DNA from: Thiorhodovibrio winogradskyi
Lineage (GTDB): Bacteria; Pseudomonadota; Gammaproteobacteria; Chromatiales; Chromatiaceae
NCBI RefSeq assembly: GCF_036208045.1
Contig: NZ_CP121472.1
Coordinates: 786,001 to 850,000 of the forward strand
Length of the DNA stretch: 64,000 nucleotides
Direction: 5' to 3'
Of this stretch, positions 59,474-64,000 are shown in pieces. A program made the position numbers and the translations under genes. The notes under the pieces were generated by a model. It was given only the letters and a program-made list of their open reading frames with translations. It had not been told where the DNA came from and did not search any database. Every line of letters begins with the position of its first letter. The stretch's first letter is position 1.

Positions 59474-59627
59474 TGCCAGCCCCGTGGCCCGCTTGCTAAG
59501 ACCGGTGCGCTGAGGCCCAGGTGCAGATCCGCGGCGCTGAATCCCTGTCTTTCGTCCTGGATTTGGCCGCGATCTTCGTGCTATGGTCGCAATTCAATCA
59601 ATCAGCGAATTGGAGTGAGAAGCCTTC

Positions 59628-59996
59628 ATGTCTACCGCGTTGACAGAATCTGAAGTGAACTTGACAGAGCCGGCTGTCGCGAAGATGACGGAGCTCTTCG
59701 CCCAGGTCGAAGAGGGCGTGCGGGGCGTGCGTGTTTATGCCGCGCCTGGGGGCTGCAGCGGCGTCAGCTTTGGCATGACCTTCACCGACGAAATCAATGC
59801 ACAGGATGGTGTGCGGGATTTCGATAGCTTTAAGCTGGTCGTTGATGATGGCACGCTTGATTACCTGCGCGGGGTCGAGATCGATTTTGTCGACCAGGGT
59901 GACGGCAATGCAACTTTCGTATTCAATAACTTGCCGAGCATGGGTGGGGGCTGTGGTAGCTGTGGTTCATCCAACGGCGGTGGCTGTTCCTCCTGA
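59628..59996 (+). CDS. HesB/IscA-type iron-sulfur protein with Gly/Cys-rich tail
   Basis: A 122-residue A-type carrier-like protein. The core has LTEPAVAKMTELFAQ, the first Cys in AAPGGCSGVSFGMTF, VVDDGTLDYLRGVEIDF and a C-terminal Cys region. In true IscA/ErpA the last two Cys form CGC; here the tail is GGGCGSCGSSNGGGCSS, with three Cys spaced differently in a Gly/Ser-rich stretch. It may bind a cluster or iron but through altered ligands. Preceded by a GGAG 8-12 bp upstream. No isc or nif operon adjoins; a canonical ErpA is encoded at 62265. Confidence 0.85.
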   Translation: MSTALTESEVNLTEPAVAKMTELFAQVEEGVRGVRVYAAPGGCSGVSFGMTFTDEINAQDGVRDFDSFKLVVDDGTLDYLRGVEIDFVDQGDGNATFVFNNLPSMGGGCGSCGSSNGGGCSS

Positions 59997-60126
59997 TGGA
60001 AAGGCTACGTCTGGACGCTGCCCGACCCAAAGGCCCGATTAGCAACCGTGCAAGCGCGCCTTGGAGTGCGCCATGCAGCCAAGGCCCTGGCGTGGTTTGG
60101 CGTGATTGCCTCCGGGTCGCGGCCCC

Positions 60127-61197
60127 ATGATTCGCGTCGGCATTGTTGGGGCCACGGGATACACCGGCTCAGAACTCTTGCGGCTGTTGCTGCGCCATCG
60201 GGAGGTGGAGTTGATCGCCGTGACCTCACGTGCCGAGGCAGGACGCGCGGTCAGCGACTACTTCCCCGCGCTCAGAGGTGTCTGCCCGCTTGAGTTCGCG
60301 CCCGCCGATTCACCTCTGCTGAACAGCTGCGATCTGGTCTTCTTCGCCACGCCAAATGGCACCGCCATGCTGGAGGCGCCGGCCCTGCTTGAAGCTGGTG
60401 TGCGGGTGATCGATCTCGCGGCGGACTTCCGGCTGCGCGATGCCGAGCTCTGGTCTTCCTGGTATGGCATGGCGCACGCCTGCCCCGACCTGCTGTCCGA
60501 GGCGGTTTATGGCTTGCCGGAGGTCAATCGCGCGGCTCTGCCGGGAGCGCGTCTGGTGGCGAATCCCGGCTGTTATCCAACCGCGGTGGCGCTCGGCTTT
60601 CTACCCCTGATCGAATCCGGGTTTGTTGATCCGGGGTTTTTGGTGGCGGACGTCAAATCCGGCGTCAGCGGCGCGGGCCGGCAGGCAAAGACCGGCTTGC
60701 TCATGGCAGAGGTGGGAGAAAGCTTCAAGGCCTACAGCGTGGCGGGGCATCGCCACCAGCCTGAGATTTGCCAGACATTGCGCGCAGTGCAGCCCAAAGG
60801 GGCGCCGGCCATCCAGTTGACCTTTGTTCCCCACTTGGTTCCCATGATACGTGGCATTGAGGCAACGCTTTATGCGCGACTTGATCCGAGTGCGGGAGTT
60901 CAGGGTGCTGAGCAGCTGCAGTCTCTTTTTGAAGATCGATACCAGAATGAGTCTTTTGTCGATGTGATGCCTCAGGGCTCGGCGCCGGAAACCCGATCCG
61001 TGCGTGGGACCAATTTGTGCCGTCTGGCGGTGACTGTGCCGATGGCTCAGGCGGCGGAGCGGGGACAGACCTTGGTGGTGCAATCGGTCATCGATAATTT
61101 GGTCAAGGGTGCTGCGGGTCAGGCAGTTCAGAACATGAATCTGATGTTCGGTCTGGCCGAGGGCACCGGCTTGTCCCACTTGGCCTGGGTGCCCTAG
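60127..61197 (+). CDS. argC: N-acetyl-gamma-glutamyl-phosphate reductase
   Basis: NADPH-dependent arginine-synthesis enzyme. The 356-residue protein has the dinucleotide motif [38 protein letters not shown], the catalytic Cys in [15 protein letters not shown], the His in [11 protein letters not shown], and [20 protein letters not shown]. The ATG at 60127 ([11 protein letters not shown]) is chosen over a TTG at 60106. It begins a plus-strand run argC, coiled-coil membrane protein, erpA, a gammaproteobacterial arrangement. Confidence 0.96.
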   Translation: MIRVGIVGATGYTGSELLRLLLRHREVELIAVTSRAEAGRAVSDYFPALRGVCPLEFAPADSPLLNSCDLVFFATPNGTAMLEAPALLEAGVRVIDLAADFRLRDAELWSSWYGMAHACPDLLSEAVYGLPEVNRAALPGARLVANPGCYPTAVALGFLPLIESGFVDPGFLVADVKSGVSGAGRQAKTGLLMAEVGESFKAYSVAGHRHQPEICQTLRAVQPKGAPAIQLTFVPHLVPMIRGIEATLYARLDPSAGVQGAEQLQSLFEDRYQNESFVDVMPQGSAPETRSVRGTNLCRLAVTVPMAQAAERGQTLVVQSVIDNLVKGAAGQAVQNMNLMFGLAEGTGLSHLAWVP

Positions 61198-61279
61198 CAG
61201 TTTGCTCTTTAAGTGCGCGATCATCCATTTGTTCGTTTAAAACATCAGTCTTAGTTGATTCTAAAAGCGAAGCGCCGAG

Positions 61280-62062
61280 ATGGGATGGAATCCAAATATG
61301 GGCTCTTCTGGGGTGGGCTTTGGCGCATCTGGAGGAGCCTTTCGGCTGTTTGTCACCCTTGGCTGGCTCGCGGTCATCGGAACCGCCTTTGTTCTCGGCT
61401 ACCAGCTTGCTTATCACGATGCTGAAAACACCCTAATCGAGATGCAGCAACTCAAGGCAGATCGGCAATCACTGCGCGAGGCTTTGATGACTGCCGAGGA
61501 ACGCATTGCCGGGCTTGAGCAAGCACAGTCGATTGACCGCGAGGCCAAACGCCTTGCGCAGGCGCAACTTGAGGAACTGCAGCATGAGCGGCATGAATAT
61601 GCCAAACAAGTTTCGGTGCTGGAGCGATTGATTCGCGAAGGTGGCGGTGGTGTGGTGCAGGTTCAGGACTTCAAGCTCTGGGAGACCGGCCAGTCCCGCG
61701 AGTTTGGTTACAGCTTCACGGTCACGCAACTGATTCCTGAATTCGGTCAGACGTTGGGACGGGTGAGTCTTCGGCTGGCAGGGAAAACGGTCGAGAACGA
61801 CTCCGTTGAGCGGGCCGCCGACCAGCTCGAAGGTGCGAAGCCGGCCGTTCATCGGATGCAATTCGAGTTTTTCCAGCACTTCAGTGGCGCGATCAAATTA
61901 CCGGAGGATCTGCAGCCGCGGACGCTCACGGTTGAGATTGAGCCAACAGTGAAAAATTTGATTTCTTCATCCCGCACCTTCGGCTGGGAACCCGAGCCTT
62001 GGAACCCGGAGCCAGGGGATGTGCCCCAATTGACGCAGCCGGATGGAGTGGGGCCAGGGTGA
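61280..62062 (+). CDS. Membrane-anchored coiled-coil protein (DUF6776-like)
   Basis: A 260-residue protein with one N-terminal membrane helix (LFVTLGWLAVIGTAFVLGYQ), a long coiled coil (about residues 50-125, EMQQLKADRQSLREALMTAE and following) and a beta-rich periplasmic domain (FKLWETGQSREFGYSFTVTQ). Its position after argC and before erpA and its layout match the uncharacterised DUF6776 family of gammaproteobacteria. Function unknown; an envelope role is likely from the topology. The C-terminus is Pro/Glu-rich. Confidence 0.85.
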   Translation: MGWNPNMGSSGVGFGASGGAFRLFVTLGWLAVIGTAFVLGYQLAYHDAENTLIEMQQLKADRQSLREALMTAEERIAGLEQAQSIDREAKRLAQAQLEELQHERHEYAKQVSVLERLIREGGGGVVQVQDFKLWETGQSREFGYSFTVTQLIPEFGQTLGRVSLRLAGKTVENDSVERAADQLEGAKPAVHRMQFEFFQHFSGAIKLPEDLQPRTLTVEIEPTVKNLISSSRTFGWEPEPWNPEPGDVPQLTQPDGVGPG

Positions 62063-62264
62063 AAGGACAATCGGGGAGTAACGGGGCAGCAAGCAGGAAG
62101 ACTGATGCGCGATGATTTTCTGCGGCGAGGGTGACCGAGAGATGGGCTGAGGCGGGAGTGACCCTATTACTTGGGTCTTGATTCGTGCCCGCGGTGATCG
62201 CACTCTTACTTTATTAAGCGATTCCGGATGCTCCGGACTATTCCAACCTCAAGAGATCCATACC

Positions 62265-62621
62265 ATGACAACGACAACTGATCTGACCGGGGATGCTCCG
62301 CTCGTCTTCACCAATTCGGCTGCCGCCAAGGTTGCGGACTTGATCAAGGAAGAAGGTAACGAGGATCTGATGCTGCGGGTCTACATCCAAGGAGGGGGGT
62401 GTTCTGGCTTTCAGTACGGTTTTACCTTCGATGAGCAGGTGCAGGACGGCGATACGGAAGTGGTGACCGATGGCGTCAAACTGCTGGTTGATCCGATGAG
62501 CGTCCAGTATCTGATGGGGGCTGAGATTGACTACAGTGAGGGTTTGCAGGGGGCACAATTTGTTATCCGCAATCCGAATGCGACGACCACCTGTGGTTGT
62601 GGATCCTCCTTCGGCGTCTGA
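62265..62621 (+). CDS. erpA: A-type iron-sulfur carrier ErpA
   Basis: Delivers 4Fe-4S clusters to apo-proteins, notably of the isoprenoid pathway. The 118-residue protein has the first Cys in [17 protein letters not shown] and the CGC pair in [12 protein letters not shown], with [20 protein letters not shown] in between, all typical of ErpA. The ATG at 62265 gives a normal N-terminus; an in-frame start at 62178 would add 29 residues with no family match. Confidence 0.96.
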   Translation: MTTTTDLTGDAPLVFTNSAAAKVADLIKEEGNEDLMLRVYIQGGGCSGFQYGFTFDEQVQDGDTEVVTDGVKLLVDPMSVQYLMGAEIDYSEGLQGAQFVIRNPNATTTCGCGSSFGV

Positions 62622-62698
62622 GCGCATTTGCAACCGATTCTCTCGCTGTTTGTTGTGCGGGCTCCTGCGGGGCCCAAAGCCAAGTGCGCAAATCCGCT

Positions 62699-64000
62699 TT
62701 AATGTCGCGATTGCCCCTCGGCGGTTGGCAGACCACTGTCCGTCAAAGTAAAACTGCGTGCATCCGCCAGTAGCGTGCGATCTTTGGTGCGTTGGAGTTC
62801 TGCTAGTAACGGACGAGTCTGCTTGCGGAAACGCGCTTTTTCGCGATCATCAAACTCGTTCAGGAAGGGAAGTTTGGCCGTCAGCGGATCGACTGGCCGA
62901 CCATTGATGTGGATTTCGTAGTGCAGATGTGGGCCAGTCGCGAGTCCAGTCTGACCCACATACCCGATGGTTTGCCCGCGCTTGACCTCGCTTCCGTTTG
63001 CAATACCCGTGGCAAAACGCATGAGGTGGGCGTATCGCGTTTCGTAGCGTGAGCCGTGGCGTAGAATGACAATATTGCCATAACCACTTTTGCGGCCTCT
63101 GAAATGGACCCGGCCATCGGCTGCGGCCAGGATGCGACGTCCGGCAGGTGCCGCGAGATCGACACCGGGATGCGGTCGAACTCTGCGAAGAATCGGGTGC
63201 AAGCGGTTCATGCTAAACTTGGAACTGACCCGCGTGTAATCAAGTGGTGTGCGCAGGAAGCTGTTTTTGCCTTTATCGATGGGTTTGCCATCGGCTGAGT
63301 AGTAATCCGTCACGCCTTTGGACGTTGTGTAGCGGACAGCGGCATAATGCTTGTTTCCGTTGGTGAATTCCACAGCGAGCACCGGGCCTGTTTTGATGGG
63401 TTCGTCGCCGGCATAAATCTGCTCGAATAGCACCGAGAGCTTGTCCCCCTTGCGTGTTTGTCGGGCGAAATTCACCTGGTGGCGGAAAATGTTAATCGCG
63501 CGCTGGGTGACCTGATCAGGAATGCCAGCGGTTTTGGCTGCACCGTAGAGAGAGCGATCAACGACGGCGGTTAGGCATTGTCGGCGAGGCTCGGTTGGCT
63601 CCGATTCAACCGAGGTGCTGAGAATGCTGCCCGCGCGGGAGACCAGCAGGCGTTCGGTGGCGCTCAGCTTGAACTCAATGCGGTGCAGATCGAGTGCCTG
63701 GTCAAAATGCAGACGGATGGTCTCGCCGGGGCGGATGTGCTCAAGGCGATGGCGATGCTCATTGGAGACGTGGTCAAGAATCTGGTAAACCAGTCGGCCA
63801 GGGAGGTTCTGCGACTCAAGAATGGTACCAAGGGTGTCGCCCGGCTGAACCCGGTAGTCGAAGCGAAAGGGGCCTTCTCTCAGGGTCGGCGGAAGCGCGG
63901 TTAGACGAGGCGATTGGTCAAACCCCGATTGGGTGAAAGTGGCTTGGTCGATTCCCAGCGGCTGCATCAGTGCCGCGGCGTCGCTGTTGAACTCCAATGC
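62699..64000 (-). CDS. LysM/M23 peptidoglycan peptidase, partial at right edge
   Basis: The frame is open to base 64000, so the N-terminus is outside the window; 433 codons are seen. An OapA/LysM-like segment (YRVQPGDTLGTILESQNLPG, HIRPGETIRLHFD) precedes an M23 metallopeptidase with zinc ligands HPGVDLAAPAG and GPHLHYEIHINGRPVDP, and VGQTGLATG between. Both zinc motifs are intact, so it should be an active endopeptidase acting on peptidoglycan cross-links in the periplasm. It is convergent with erpA. Homologues of this type lie near anmK and tyrS in related bacteria, but those genes are not in view. Confidence 0.92.
   Translation of the reverse strand, partial: ALEFNSDAAALMQPLGIDQATFTQSGFDQSPRLTALPPTLREGPFRFDYRVQPGDTLGTILESQNLPGRLVYQILDHVSNEHRHRLEHIRPGETIRLHFDQALDLHRIEFKLSATERLLVSRAGSILSTSVESEPTEPRRQCLTAVVDRSLYGAAKTAGIPDQVTQRAINIFRHQVNFARQTRKGDKLSVLFEQIYAGDEPIKTGPVLAVEFTNGNKHYAAVRYTTSKGVTDYYSADGKPIDKGKNSFLRTPLDYTRVSSKFSMNRLHPILRRVRPHPGVDLAAPAGRRILAAADGRVHFRGRKSGYGNIVILRHGSRYETRYAHLMRFATGIANGSEVKRGQTIGYVGQTGLATGPHLHYEIHINGRPVDPLTAKLPFLNEFDDREKARFRKQTRPLLAELQRTKDRTLLADARSFTLTDSGLPTAEGQSRH

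Overview
The window reads as chromosome of an anaerobic, bacteriochlorophyll a-containing purple sulfur bacterium (Gammaproteobacteria, most likely Chromatiaceae). This rests on a photosynthesis cluster (LH2 pucBA genes, bchH-bchL-bchM, puhA-puhB-puhC-puhE, bchJ) embedded in gammaproteobacterial housekeeping synteny (rpsT divergent from murJ-ribF-ileS-lspA; argC near erpA; hisA-hisE-tatABC; lnt; mpl-ubiX). Genus and species cannot be told from sequence inspection alone. No rRNA, tRNA, CRISPR array, phage or complete insertion sequence was seen.

Layout. 1-5112 (minus): late cobalamin genes cobL-cobF, an inserted Uma2-type gene, cobH and the fused cobIJ, which runs off the left edge; nikR diverges from cobL. 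6161-9346 (plus): a PAS-GGDEF protein with a dead EAL domain, then lgt. 9335-15758 (minus): mltD-type transglycosylase, dcd, a GT39-type membrane glycosyltransferase and a GH17-GT2 beta-glucan synthase-like protein. 16024-20763 (minus): an XRE regulator, then hisA-hisE-tatA-tatB-tatC (TatC carries a 147-residue C-terminal extension), preceded by a RimB-type zinc protease gene. 20914-21823 (minus): two LH2 beta/alpha pairs with a promoter covered by two perfect TGT-N12-ACA boxes. 23140-34717 (plus): bchH-bchL-bchM, a broken lhaA remnant, puhA-B-C-E, an orphan ORF, a hemN homologue and bchJ; a hybrid histidine kinase follows. 37725-46146 (minus): M14 deacylase, rimK, lspA, ileS, ribF, murJ; rpsT diverges. 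A 133-bp MITE-like element with terminal inverted repeats and a 9-bp target duplication sits between murJ and rpsT. 46892-49826 (minus): SulP transporter and an HMGL-type aldolase. 50214-54655 (plus): lnt, a membrane protein, mpl, ubiX. 54570-58995 (minus): DedA-PAP2-LssY-like fusion, hemL, thiD. 59309-62621 (plus): rubredoxin, an IscA-like protein, argC, a coiled-coil membrane protein, erpA. 62699-64000 (minus): a LysM/M23 peptidase cut by the right edge.

How it fits together. HemL (5-aminolevulinate) and the HemN homologue (protoporphyrin branch) feed BchH (Mg chelatase), BchM (methylation), BchL (dark protochlorophyllide reductase ATPase) and BchJ. PuhA-E supply the reaction-centre H subunit and its assembly factors; pucBA encode peripheral antenna. 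The other genes are mostly envelope and core metabolism.

The most notable points are the MITE-like element, the 17-bp triplication that breaks the lhaA remnant, LH2 alpha chains without the usual aromatic hydrogen-bond residues, and a recurring habit of short in-frame tandem repeats (6 or 12 bp) inserted into otherwise ordinary enzymes.
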